Origin: an uncultured Mollicutes bacterium
GTDB lineage: Bacteria; Bacillota_I; Bacilli_A; RF39; UBA660
Direction of reading: 5' to 3'
Assembly: GCA_900543055.1 (NCBI GenBank)
Contig: UQQI01000015.1
Location: 1-29,280 of the forward strand
DNA: 29,280 bases
The translations under genes were made by a program, and so were the position numbers. Below are positions 15,081 to 22,408 of the stretch, one piece after another. Under the pieces are notes generated by a model that was given only the letters and a program-made list of their open reading frames with translations, ran no database searches and had not been told where the DNA came from. Within the stretch, counting starts at the first letter, position 1. The number at the start of each line of letters is the position of its first letter.

Positions 15081-15767
15081 CTATATTTTCTTATTTTTTA
15101 TAAATTCTCTAAGTAATTTAGTAAGAGCTCTTTTCTCTATCCTTGAAACATAACTTCTACTAATTCCCATATGTTTAGATATCTTTTTTTGTGTTAATTC
15201 TTTTGTATCATTGAGCCCATATCTATTTACTATTATCTCCCTTTCTCGTGGAGTTAATACATCTAAATATTTATATAACGCTTTTATGTTATCTGATAAG
15301 TCTATACTATCTTCAATACATTCATTATCCATCTTTATAATATCTTGTATCATTATCTCATTTCCATCTTTATCATAACCAACTGTATCATTAATAGAAA
15401 TATCATTATTATATTTATTATTTTTTCTAAAGTACATTAATATTTCATTCTCAATACATCTAGCACAATAAGTAGTTATGCGTACTCCTTTATCAGGAGA
15501 AAAAGTATCTACTCCTTTAATAAGACCAATAGTACCAATACTTATTAAATCATCATTCAAAGAAGAATTATTATCAAACTTCTTAACAATATGTGCAACT
15601 AATCTTAAATTATGTTCAATTAACTTATTACGAGAATCAATATCTCCCATCATTTTCTTCTTTATACATAAATCTTCTTCCTCTAATGATAATGGTTCTA
15701 AAAAAACATCATTAGAGTAACTTCCAGTAAAACATAATAAATTTCTAATTATAGAAAATAAAAACAT
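15081..15767 (-). CDS. sigK: RNA polymerase sporulation sigma factor SigK (pro-form, uninterrupted)
   Basis: The 228-residue sigma-70 protein matches SigK along its whole length. Region 2 contains RNKLIEHNLRLVAHIVKKF and LISIGTIGLIKG, region 4 contains LTPREREIIVNRYGL and GISRSYVSRIEKRAL. The first 16 residues are hydrophobic (MFLFSIIRNLLCFTGS) and are followed by YSNDVFLEPLS. This lines up with the Bacillus pro-sequence and its processing point before a Tyr, so SpoIVFB-type activation in the membrane is likely. SigK directs late mother-cell genes for cortex and coat. The gene is intact, with no skin-like element. It lies 30 bases after the flippase gene. The ATG follows AGGTGATTAT and is part of an AT-rich inverted repeat. 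Confidence 0.95.
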   Translation of the reverse strand: MFLFSIIRNLLCFTGSYSNDVFLEPLSLEEEDLCIKKKMMGDIDSRNKLIEHNLRLVAHIVKKFDNNSSLNDDLISIGTIGLIKGVDTFSPDKGVRITTYCARCIENEILMYFRKNNKYNNDISINDTVGYDKDGNEIMIQDIIKMDNECIEDSIDLSDNIKALYKYLDVLTPREREIIVNRYGLNDTKELTQKKISKHMGISRSYVSRIEKRALTKLLREFIKNKKI

Positions 15768-15791
15768 ATAATCACCTAAGTAATTATATGT
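15764..15791 (-). promoter_or_regulatory. Inverted repeat enclosing the sigK ribosome binding site and start codon
   Basis: ACATATAAT, 10 bases, ATTATATGT. The AGGTG is in the loop and the ATG is inside the 3' arm. The nine pairs are nearly all A-U, so the stem would be weak; a thermosensitive or protein-assisted effect is possible but unproven. Confidence 0.45.
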
Positions 15792-15797
15792 TAATCA

Positions 15798-17204
15798 TTA
15801 TCTTTTTATTTTCTTAACTACAGTTAAATAACTTGATTTTAAGAAATCTTTATTAGTAATAAACGCATATATACAAACTATTAATAAACATATTACATGT
15901 AACATAATTGATTTTTGATAATAAATTAACAAAGTAAATGCATAAATTATTATAGACTCTATTATTAATTTCTTTTCTATTTTTATATTTACATATTTCT
16001 TTAAATCAAAATGTCTATATATCATCATTACAAAGTAACTTATCATAGTAGAAATAGCTGCTGCATATAATCCAATTTGTTTTATAAATATGACATTTAT
16101 AAGTATATTTATAATTGCTCCAACTATTGCCGTAGATGCTACTTGTTTAGACAACTTTTTAGCAAGATATACTTGACTATATAAACATATTGCTACATTA
16201 AATACTGTTCCAAGTACTAAGAATGGAATATAGTTATATGCATCATTATATTTAACATCTATCAATATTGGAAATACAAATGGCATACAAGCAAGCATTC
16301 CTACCCCAAGCGCCATAAATAATCTAAGTACTGTATTTGTAATATCTGAAAAAAACTCATCCCTATCACTACTATTAATATGAAGAGCAGCAGACTCACT
16401 CCAACTTAAATTAAATACTCCTGTTAAACTAGAAATAATAGTTGGAAATTTATTACTAATAGCATATAATCCATTAGCACTAGCCCCAAGAACAATGCTT
16501 ATAATACTTCTATCACTAACATTAACTATCCACCAACTAATACCATTAGGTATTAATGGTAATGAATATTTATACATTTCTTTTATTTGCTTAAAGTCAA
16601 CTATTTTAAAATTAATTTTACTATATAATTTTAATCTAATAAATAAATATAATGAACACATAAAGTTAGCAAGAGCCATACTTATAATCATACCCTCTGC
16701 TTGCATATGTACAAAACATATTAAAATAATATTAGAAATAACTGTAGTAAGTCCTGTTAAAATACAACTAATTGCATAATCAAGTGTCTTACCAAATCCT
16801 CTTGCTACTTGTAAGAAGTTTCCTGATAGAACACATACTATAATATCTACGAGTATTAACCATCTATAAGGAATAGTAACAATTGATGATACTATTATAT
16901 ATAAAATACTAAATATACTTAAACTAATACATAGTATAAAAAAGTTATTACTAATTAATTTATTAGTTTCTTTTTCACTCTTTCTACTATCTATTAAAAA
17001 TCTAAATATACTCATTTCTAACTCTAAAGTAATAATTGGTACTAAAAGAGTAACATAAGTTTGAATTAAATCTACTGTACCATATTCTTTAGTCGCAAGA
17101 TAAGATGTATATAATGGTAATAAAAAGAAGGAAATTAATTGAGTACAAACTCTACCAAAAAATATTATTATTGTATTTTTTGCCAATTGTTTTTTCTTAT
17201 TCAC
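15798..17204 (-). CDS. Oligosaccharide flippase (Wzx/RfbX-type, MOP superfamily)
   Basis: The 468-residue protein has 12-14 predicted membrane helices and the typical opening of polysaccharide flippases: KNTIIIFFGRVCTQLISFFLLPLYT followed by EYGTVDLIQTY. Members move lipid-linked sugars across the membrane for capsule, teichoic acid or sporulation wall synthesis. It looks nearer to Wzx/RfbX than to MurJ, and SpoVB-like function cannot be excluded given the sigK neighbour. The GTG start overlaps the TGA of the VanZ gene (GTGA), with AGGAGG eight bases upstream. VanZ, flippase and sigK therefore look like one operon. Confidence 0.9.
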   Translation of the reverse strand: MNKKKQLAKNTIIIFFGRVCTQLISFFLLPLYTSYLATKEYGTVDLIQTYVTLLVPIITLELEMSIFRFLIDSRKSEKETNKLISNNFFILCISLSIFSILYIIVSSIVTIPYRWLILVDIIVCVLSGNFLQVARGFGKTLDYAISCILTGLTTVISNIILICFVHMQAEGMIISMALANFMCSLYLFIRLKLYSKINFKIVDFKQIKEMYKYSLPLIPNGISWWIVNVSDRSIISIVLGASANGLYAISNKFPTIISSLTGVFNLSWSESAALHINSSDRDEFFSDITNTVLRLFMALGVGMLACMPFVFPILIDVKYNDAYNYIPFLVLGTVFNVAICLYSQVYLAKKLSKQVASTAIVGAIINILINVIFIKQIGLYAAAISTMISYFVMMIYRHFDLKKYVNIKIEKKLIIESIIIYAFTLLIYYQKSIMLHVICLLIVCIYAFITNKDFLKSSYLTVVKKIKR

Positions 17205-17650
17205 TTTCTCTTCCTCCTAAATAAATAGTATAAATAACTTCCTATAAATCCCCCACTACTATCAATTAATACATCTCCTATTTCACTACTTCTACCCGAA
17301 ACAAACAATTGATGAAACTCATCACTACAAGCATAAAGAAATACTATAAGTAAAGTATATAAAACTGTTTTAAAATTTAGAATTCTATACTCACTAAGTA
17401 AACTAATAACTAATATTCCAAGAATTAAATATATTGTAAAATGAGCACATTTTCTAACAGGAAAAACATATTTTTCTATATATTTATCTCTATCTTTATT
17501 ATTTACTTTTTTATTTGAAATAACCTCAACTAAATTAATAATAACTGAATCACTCTTTTTGCTTGAAGCAGTACCTGAGTCACTAGAAAACATAAAAATT
17601 ATTAACATGCAACAAATAACTAAAGTAAATTTAATAACCTTTCTAAGCAT
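17201..17650 (-). CDS. VanZ-like membrane protein
   Basis: The 149-residue protein has the VanZ signature: an FSSDSG after the first helix, VRKCAHFTIYLILG, and DEFHQLFVSGRSSEIGDVLIDSSGG. Four membrane helices are expected. VanZ gives low-level teicoplanin resistance in enterococci; most chromosomal relatives have unknown roles at the cell envelope. It ends in TGA, which shows the standard code is used, and overlaps the flippase start by four bases. The ATG follows AAGGTGATTCT. A SigA-like promoter with an extended -10 (TGTTATAGT) lies upstream. Confidence 0.92.
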   Translation of the reverse strand: MLRKVIKFTLVICCMLIIFMFSSDSGTASSKKSDSVIINLVEVISNKKVNNKDRDKYIEKYVFPVRKCAHFTIYLILGILVISLLSEYRILNFKTVLYTLLIVFLYACSDEFHQLFVSGRSSEIGDVLIDSSGGFIGSYLYYLFRRKRK

Positions 17651-17666
17651 AGAATCACCTTAGTTA

Positions 17667-17695
17667 ACTATAACATATTAATAATTTTTTTTAAA
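17667..17695 (-). promoter_or_regulatory. Possible promoter of the VanZ-flippase-sigK operon
   Basis: TTTAAA (17690-17695), 17 bases, TATAGT (17667-17672) with TGT before it. The -35 is weak. No SigE- or SigF-like elements stand out here. Confidence 0.45.
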
Positions 17696-17698
17696 TAT

Positions 17699-18691
17699 CT
17701 AACTATATCTTTTTACTTTAACTCCATCACTATATTTATGATTAATTCTTGCTAAATAATTAAATGTATTTAAGTATCTTCTAACATCACAATCTTTTAA
17801 ATCAGTAAGTCCACTAGCAGTATAACTTGCTTCTTTTATTTTTCCCATACAAGCAAGCATTATAATTAAATCTTCATTTTCTATCTCTTCAATTTTTGAA
17901 ATAAAATTTTTAAATAGTGCTTTTTCTGATAACTTTCTTAAATTAGTGCTTATATCTCCACTATCTTTTATAAAGTCTAAGCAACAAGCAAATTTATTTG
18001 CTACTTCTTGTAACTCTTGATAAACATAAAAGTTTGATACAAAAGTTTGGGTTTTTCCATACATTTTTTCATTTTTCATTAATCTAAAACCTGGTCTTTC
18101 TTTGCCTTCATATTTATACGCTATTGTTTCTCCAATATCTTCTGCAATAACCTCACCTAATAATTCAAATCCCATTACTATATATTTAAGATTATCTAGG
18201 TTATATTCTTCTAATTCTTTTTTATATTTATTATACATAACTCTAGCAAAATCATTTCTATCTTCTTTCCAAGGAGAAAGCATATGATGTGTAAGTTCAT
18301 GACTAAATATTCTAAAAAAAGTAGTATCATGACCTAAATCAATCATATCTTTATATTCTGGATTAATATAAATATCGTTTCCAAGAGTATAAGCATCATA
18401 TACTTCTCTATCTTTCTCATCCATAAAATCTATACTATTAATTGATTTTATTTGATTTAGACAGTACAAGTAATTTGACTTTTTAATATACTTTTGTTTA
18501 ATTAAAGCACAAAAATACTTTTCAATATTATCAAGACTTTTATTTAGCATTGTACTATATTGTTTTCTTTCTAATGCAGTATGTCTAACAGAATTAAATT
18601 TTATAATAGATCTTTTTTCAAGTTCTAAAAGTGCTCTTCTAAATCCAGGGAATCTTTTTTCATCCCAAAAACAATAATAAAAATCGTGCAT
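17699..18691 (-). CDS. Unrecognised protein with a zincin HExxH motif
   Basis: I do not recognise this family. The 330-residue protein is soluble: no signal peptide or membrane helix is visible. It contains HELTHH (His131, Glu132, His135), the metalloprotease motif, inside a helix preceded by GHDTTFFRIFS. About 45 residues later, LLGEVIAEDIGE (Glu180, Glu184, Glu188) could supply the third zinc ligand as in gluzincins. The N-terminus is Trp/Arg/Phe-rich (YYCFWDEKRFPGFRR) and Cys residues are scattered. The start is the ATG at 18691, six bases after GAGGGGG; an ATG at 18745 is in frame but lies in the promoter. It is monocistronic with a strong promoter. A cytoplasmic metallopeptidase is the most likely role, by inference. 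Confidence 0.8.
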   Translation of the reverse strand: MHDFYYCFWDEKRFPGFRRALLELEKRSIIKFNSVRHTALERKQYSTMLNKSLDNIEKYFCALIKQKYIKKSNYLYCLNQIKSINSIDFMDEKDREVYDAYTLGNDIYINPEYKDMIDLGHDTTFFRIFSHELTHHMLSPWKEDRNDFARVMYNKYKKELEEYNLDNLKYIVMGFELLGEVIAEDIGETIAYKYEGKERPGFRLMKNEKMYGKTQTFVSNFYVYQELQEVANKFACCLDFIKDSGDISTNLRKLSEKALFKNFISKIEEIENEDLIIMLACMGKIKEASYTASGLTDLKDCDVRRYLNTFNYLARINHKYSDGVKVKRYS

Positions 18692-18716
18692 AATATTCCC
18701 CCTCAAATTAGAGCAT

Positions 18717-18745
18717 ATTATAACACTTTCTTTTAAATTGTTCAA
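18717..18745 (-). promoter_or_regulatory. SigA promoter of the HExxH protein gene
   Basis: TTGAAC (18740-18745), 17 bases, TATAAT (18717-18722) preceded by TGT (extended -10). It directly follows the murE terminator. Confidence 0.8.
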
Positions 18746-18747
18746 TA

Positions 18748-18777
18748 GAAAAAGAAGTTACTAATTAGTAACTCCTT
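18748..18777 (-). terminator. Intrinsic terminator of murE
   Basis: AAGGAGTTACT, loop AATT, AGTAACTTCTT, then TTTC: an 11-bp stem with one G-U pair. The murE TAG stop lies at the loop and start of the 3' arm. Confidence 0.88.
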
Positions 18778-20209
18778 CTCTTATCTTTCTTGTTGCTACT
18801 GCATTATATGTTTCTTCTATATCATTAAAGTATATTGTTTCATCTTTTAGTTTTTCATAAGTTTCATTTCCTTTTCCAAGAACTAAAACCATATCGTTAT
18901 CTCCTGCCATATCAACCGCTTTTTGAATTGCTTTTCTTCTATCAATTACTATTTCATAATTATTATGAGTCTCTTTCAATTCTCTAATTATATCTTCACA
19001 TATTGCCATAGGATCCTCACTTCTAGGATCTTCATAAGTAAATATAGCATAACTTGCATTTTCTACTACAACATTGCCAACTTTTGGTCTTTTTAAATTG
19101 TCTCTTTCTCCTGCTTGACCTATAACTACAATACTACGATTAATATTTAATGTATGAACAAAGTTTAATAAATTAGCAATTCCATTAGGAGTATGAGCAT
19201 AATCTACCATTACATAATATGGCGTATTAGTCTTTAAAAGTTCAAGTCTTCCACTTACTTTAATATTTGGAATGTTTGGAAGAATCTTATCTAGACTAAA
19301 TCCAAGTGCAACAGTACACAAAATACCACAAGCTAAATTATAAACATTAAAGTCTCCCATCATTGGACTATCTACAAAAAATTCTCTATCTTTATATTTG
19401 AAATTTATTTCTGTATGATTTGGAAACACTTTAAAATCTACTATTTGTAAATCATTATCTTCTCCACGACCATATGTAAGTACTTGGCCATTACAAGCGC
19501 CTTTTACAGTTTCAAAATATTGATCATCATGATTTAATACACAAAATCCTTCTTTTTTAGTTTGTTTAAATAAACATAATTTACTATTTAAATAATTTTC
19601 AAAGGTTCCATGAATATTTAAGTGTTCTGAAGTTATATTAGTATATCCTGAAACATCAAATTGCATTGCTTGTAATCTTCCTCTGAAAAATGCCTCACTT
19701 GATGCCTCTATTGATGCATAATGACACCCATAATTTACAAATTCATCTAAATAGCTATAAAGTAATTGAGCATCAGGAGTTGTATTAGGATTATCTCCAG
19801 TAAAACCAGCACAACTTCTTCCGTTAGTTCCAATATATCCACATAAGTCACTACCAATTAATGTTTGAATAATCGTTGTAGTACTAGTCTTACCGTCAGT
19901 TCCAGTAACACCTATCATCTTTAATTTATTATCTGGATAATCATAAAATTTTTGACATAAATAAGGTAATTCTCTATTTGTATCTGGTACCTTTATAATA
20001 GGAACACTCTTTTCTCCAACATCACGACTAACGATAATAGCAGCTGCTCCATGTTTAATCGCATCATCAATAAAATCATGTCTATCAGCAGTAACACCTT
20101 TAGTACATACAAACAAATCTCCTTCATTAACTTCTTTTGAATTTATTTTTATTGCTTTGATTTGCGTATCCACACCAATTCCAGGATACAATTCATTTAA
20201 TGTTTTCAT
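18761..20209 (-). CDS. murE: UDP-N-acetylmuramyl-tripeptide synthetase MurE
   Basis: MurE adds the third amino acid to UDP-MurNAc-L-Ala-D-Glu. The 482-residue protein has the three Mur ligase domains: ATP loop GTDGKTSTT (103-111), NPNTTPDA, Lys210 at the position carbamylated in the family, SGRLE (319-323), VDYAHTP and LGKGNE near the end. Two motifs are unusual. EASSEAF (168-174) has Glu where diaminopimelate enzymes have His in SSHA. EDPRSEDP (393-400) differs by one residue from the DNPRSEDP diaminopimelate-binding motif. The Arg that contacts diaminopimelate is kept, so that substrate is favoured but not certain. The ATG follows AGGTGATTAT. It is transcribed alone. Confidence 0.95.
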   Translation of the reverse strand: MKTLNELYPGIGVDTQIKAIKINSKEVNEGDLFVCTKGVTADRHDFIDDAIKHGAAAIIVSRDVGEKSVPIIKVPDTNRELPYLCQKFYDYPDNKLKMIGVTGTDGKTSTTTIIQTLIGSDLCGYIGTNGRSCAGFTGDNPNTTPDAQLLYSYLDEFVNYGCHYASIEASSEAFFRGRLQAMQFDVSGYTNITSEHLNIHGTFENYLNSKLCLFKQTKKEGFCVLNHDDQYFETVKGACNGQVLTYGRGEDNDLQIVDFKVFPNHTEINFKYKDREFFVDSPMMGDFNVYNLACGILCTVALGFSLDKILPNIPNIKVSGRLELLKTNTPYYVMVDYAHTPNGIANLLNFVHTLNINRSIVVIGQAGERDNLKRPKVGNVVVENASYAIFTYEDPRSEDPMAICEDIIRELKETHNNYEIVIDRRKAIQKAVDMAGDNDMVLVLGKGNETYEKLKDETIYFNDIEETYNAVATRKIREGVTN

Positions 20210-20226
20210 ATAATCACCTAGACTTA

Positions 20227-20255
20227 ATTATACAATAACTTTACTAATAATTAAA
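20227..20255 (-). promoter_or_regulatory. Possible murE promoter
   Basis: A perfect TATAAT (20227-20232) lies 18 bases before the start codon. The -35 at 17 bases, TTTAAT, is poor. Confidence 0.45.
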
Positions 20256-20264
20256 CCCTTTTCC

Positions 20265-20293
20265 TTGCTATAAAAATAAATTTATACTAAAAT
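20265..20293 (+). promoter_or_regulatory. SigA-type promoter of the arginase-family gene
   Basis: TTGCTA (20265-20270), 17 bases, TAAAAT (20288-20293), 15 bases before the start codon. Confidence 0.6.
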
Positions 20294-20308
20294 TAATTTG
20301 GTGATAAA

Positions 20309-21214
20309 ATGAGAACAATGATATTTGGAGCTGGTACTGATCTTGGCGTTAATATCGACGGAGCAAGTCTTGGACCAGTTCAATTAATGAATGATTTAAA
20401 AGCTTTCTATAAAGGTGAAAGCATGATGTTTGAACAAGATAAAGATATTATTAAAAGTAGAAACTTGTCAGATAGAAGAAAAAATGAATATGAAATTGAA
20501 AAATTCAATACTAATCTATATAAGAATATGGTGGATAAAATTAAAGAAGAATATTTTCCGATTATGATTGGAGGAGACCATTCCGCTGCTATTGCAAGTG
20601 CTCTTGCTAGTGCTAAAGTAAATATTGATGTTGGAATTATTTGGATTGATGCTCATACAGACTATAATACTTTTGAAACAACTGTTACAGGAAATATTCA
20701 TGGTCTTCCACTTGCCGCAATAAATGGTTATAAAAATAGTGAATTAAGATACTATCATGATGGAAAAGTAATTCAGCCTTCTCGTACTGTAATTATTGGT
20801 GCAAGAAGTATTGATGATGCTGAAAAAGATAATGTTAAATATTCTGGAGTTACAGTATTTACAACACAAGATATTAAAGAAAAAGGAATAGAAGCAATTA
20901 TGGATGAGGCATTTAAAATTGCTGGATATAAAACAAAAGGAATACATATAAGTTATGACTTAGACATAATTGACCCAGATATTGCACCAGGAGTATCTGT
21001 TCCAGAGTTTGATGGAATAAATGAAGAAGAAGCAATGCAAATAAATGAATATATTATAAACCATATAAAAAGTGTTCTATCATACGACTTAGTAGAATTT
21101 AATCCATTAAGAGATGTAGATAGAAAAACTGAACAAATTGCACTTAACTTATTAGCTCAAGTAATAAGAGCTGCAGAAAATAAAAAGAAATGGGAACATA
21201 AAATAACTTATTAA
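20309..21214 (+). CDS. Arginase/agmatinase-family ureohydrolase, probably arginase
   Basis: The 301-residue protein has the dinuclear manganese site of ureohydrolases: GGDHS (His91), DAHTD (Asp114, His116, Asp118) and DLDIIDP (Asp217, Asp219). GNIHGLPLA (His131) and the late Glu263 match arginases better than agmatinases. The early GADLG-like GAGTDLGVNIDGASLGP is also arginase-like. The expected reaction is arginine to ornithine and urea; agmatine or formimidoyl-glutamate remain possible. The ATG follows GGTGATAAA. It stands alone on the plus strand between murE and ftsZ, so its neighbours say nothing about the pathway, and no ornithine or urea genes are in the window. Confidence 0.9.
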   Translation: MRTMIFGAGTDLGVNIDGASLGPVQLMNDLKAFYKGESMMFEQDKDIIKSRNLSDRRKNEYEIEKFNTNLYKNMVDKIKEEYFPIMIGGDHSAAIASALASAKVNIDVGIIWIDAHTDYNTFETTVTGNIHGLPLAAINGYKNSELRYYHDGKVIQPSRTVIIGARSIDDAEKDNVKYSGVTVFTTQDIKEKGIEAIMDEAFKIAGYKTKGIHISYDLDIIDPDIAPGVSVPEFDGINEEEAMQINEYIINHIKSVLSYDLVEFNPLRDVDRKTEQIALNLLAQVIRAAENKKKWEHKITY

Positions 21215-21230
21215 TCCATTTCTTTTTTTT
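21182..21230 (+). terminator. Probable terminator of the arginase-family gene (long loop)
   Basis: AAAAAGAAATGG and CCATTTCTTTTT pair perfectly over 12 bases across a 22-base loop holding the TAA stop, followed by Ts. The 5' arm is coding sequence. The loop is longer than usual, and the next hairpin may also serve. Confidence 0.6.
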
Positions 21231-21270
21231 GTAAATAAAAAAGTAGAAATTAATCTACTTTTATTTTTTT
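21231..21270. terminator. Bidirectional terminator between the arginase-family gene and ftsZ
   Basis: AAAAGTAGA, six bases, TCTACTTTT: a 9-bp stem followed by T-rich sequence on both strands, between two convergent genes. Confidence 0.85.
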
Positions 21271-22396
21271 AAAAATTTCTATCTCTTAAGAAAGAAGGCA
21301 TTTCGATATCCACATTTCCAGAATCTGAATCGTCATCTGAATTTAATAATTCTGGTGTATTATATGAATATTCTTCTCTAGACATACTTCTTCTTGGAGG
21401 TACGTTGTTACTATATAATGGAGCTACTTCTGGTTGAGCAGGTCTTTTCTTATCAAAACCTGTTGCAATAACCGTAACAATAACTTCATCATTTAAATTC
21501 TCATTAATAACTGAACCAAAGATTGTATTAATATCAGTATTACTTGCACCTCTAACAACTTCTGCTGCTTGTTCAGCCTCAAATAATGTTAAATTAACTC
21601 CACCTGTAATATTGATAATTGCATCTGTTGCTCCTTCAATTGAAGTTTCAAGAAGTGGTGATGAAACCGCTTGTTTAGCAGCCTCAAGAGCTCTATCTTC
21701 TCCCATACCAATACCAATACCGATAATTGCGCGTCCACTCTTCTCCATTACTGCTTTAACATCTGCAAAGTCAAGGTTAACAAGACCAACAACAGCAATC
21801 AAATCAGAAATAGATTGAACTCCTCGACGAAGTACATTGTCAACTTCTTTAAATGCTTCAAGCATTGGTGTTGATTTATCAATAATTTCTCTTAATTTAT
21901 CATTTGGAATAATAATTAATGTATCAACATGTTTCTTTAACTCTTCGATTCCTTTAAGGGCATTTTCCATTCTTCTCTTACCTTCAAAAGAGAATGGTTT
22001 AGTAACTATTGCTACTGTTAGTGCTCCAAGTCCCTGTGCAATCTCTGCAACAACTCCTGCAGCACCAGTACCAGTACCACCACCCATTCCAGCGGTAATA
22101 AATACCATATCTGCTCCAGATAAAGCATCTTCTATTTCTTTTTTAGACTCAACTGCAGATTCCTTACCAATTTCTGGTTTTCCACCTGCTCCAAGTCCAT
22201 CAGTTAACGTTGCTCCAATCTGAATTTTAACATCTGCCTTTGATGTATTTAATACTTGTAAATCTGTATTAGCAGCAATAAATTCTACCCCTTTAACTCC
22301 AGATTCAACCATTCTATTTATAGCGTTTCCACCACCGCCACCTAATCCAATGACTTTGATTTTTGCTAATTGATCCATTTCAAGTCCGCCTATCAT
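21269..22396 (-). CDS. ftsZ: Cell division GTPase FtsZ
   Basis: FtsZ forms the division ring under the membrane. The 375-residue protein has the nucleotide loop VIGLGGGGGNAINRM, the tubulin signature GGGTGTG (105-111) and the T7 region NLDFADVKAVM. A short variable linker ends in the C-terminal peptide IEMPSFLRDR, which binds FtsA and other anchors. The linker is short compared with many FtsZ proteins. The ATG at 22396 is seven bases after AGGAGG; a second in-frame ATG at codon 7 is less well placed. It lies 12 bases after ftsA and is co-transcribed with it. Confidence 0.98.
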   Translation of the reverse strand: MIGGLEMDQLAKIKVIGLGGGGGNAINRMVESGVKGVEFIAANTDLQVLNTSKADVKIQIGATLTDGLGAGGKPEIGKESAVESKKEIEDALSGADMVFITAGMGGGTGTGAAGVVAEIAQGLGALTVAIVTKPFSFEGKRRMENALKGIEELKKHVDTLIIIPNDKLREIIDKSTPMLEAFKEVDNVLRRGVQSISDLIAVVGLVNLDFADVKAVMEKSGRAIIGIGIGMGEDRALEAAKQAVSSPLLETSIEGATDAIINITGGVNLTLFEAEQAAEVVRGASNTDINTIFGSVINENLNDEVIVTVIATGFDKKRPAQPEVAPLYSNNVPPRRSMSREEYSYNTPELLNSDDDSDSGNVDIEMPSFLRDRNF

Positions 22397-22408
22397 ACCT
22401 TTTCCTCC

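Noticed and set aside
15783..15809. SigE-like promoter before sigK: ATA, 16 bases, CATATAAT.
   Set aside because: Transcription would start on the ribosome binding site, leaving no leader. The match also falls in a highly AT-rich repeat where such hexamers arise by chance.
17201..17204. Possible use of TGA as tryptophan (Mycoplasma code), suggested by the AT-rich genome.
   Set aside because: TGA ends the VanZ gene exactly where the next start overlaps, and tryptophans throughout are TGG.
21612..22223. Plus-strand open frames of 67-128 codons opposite ftsZ.
   Set aside because: They lie antisense to highly conserved FtsZ coding sequence and have no family pattern; they follow from its codon use.
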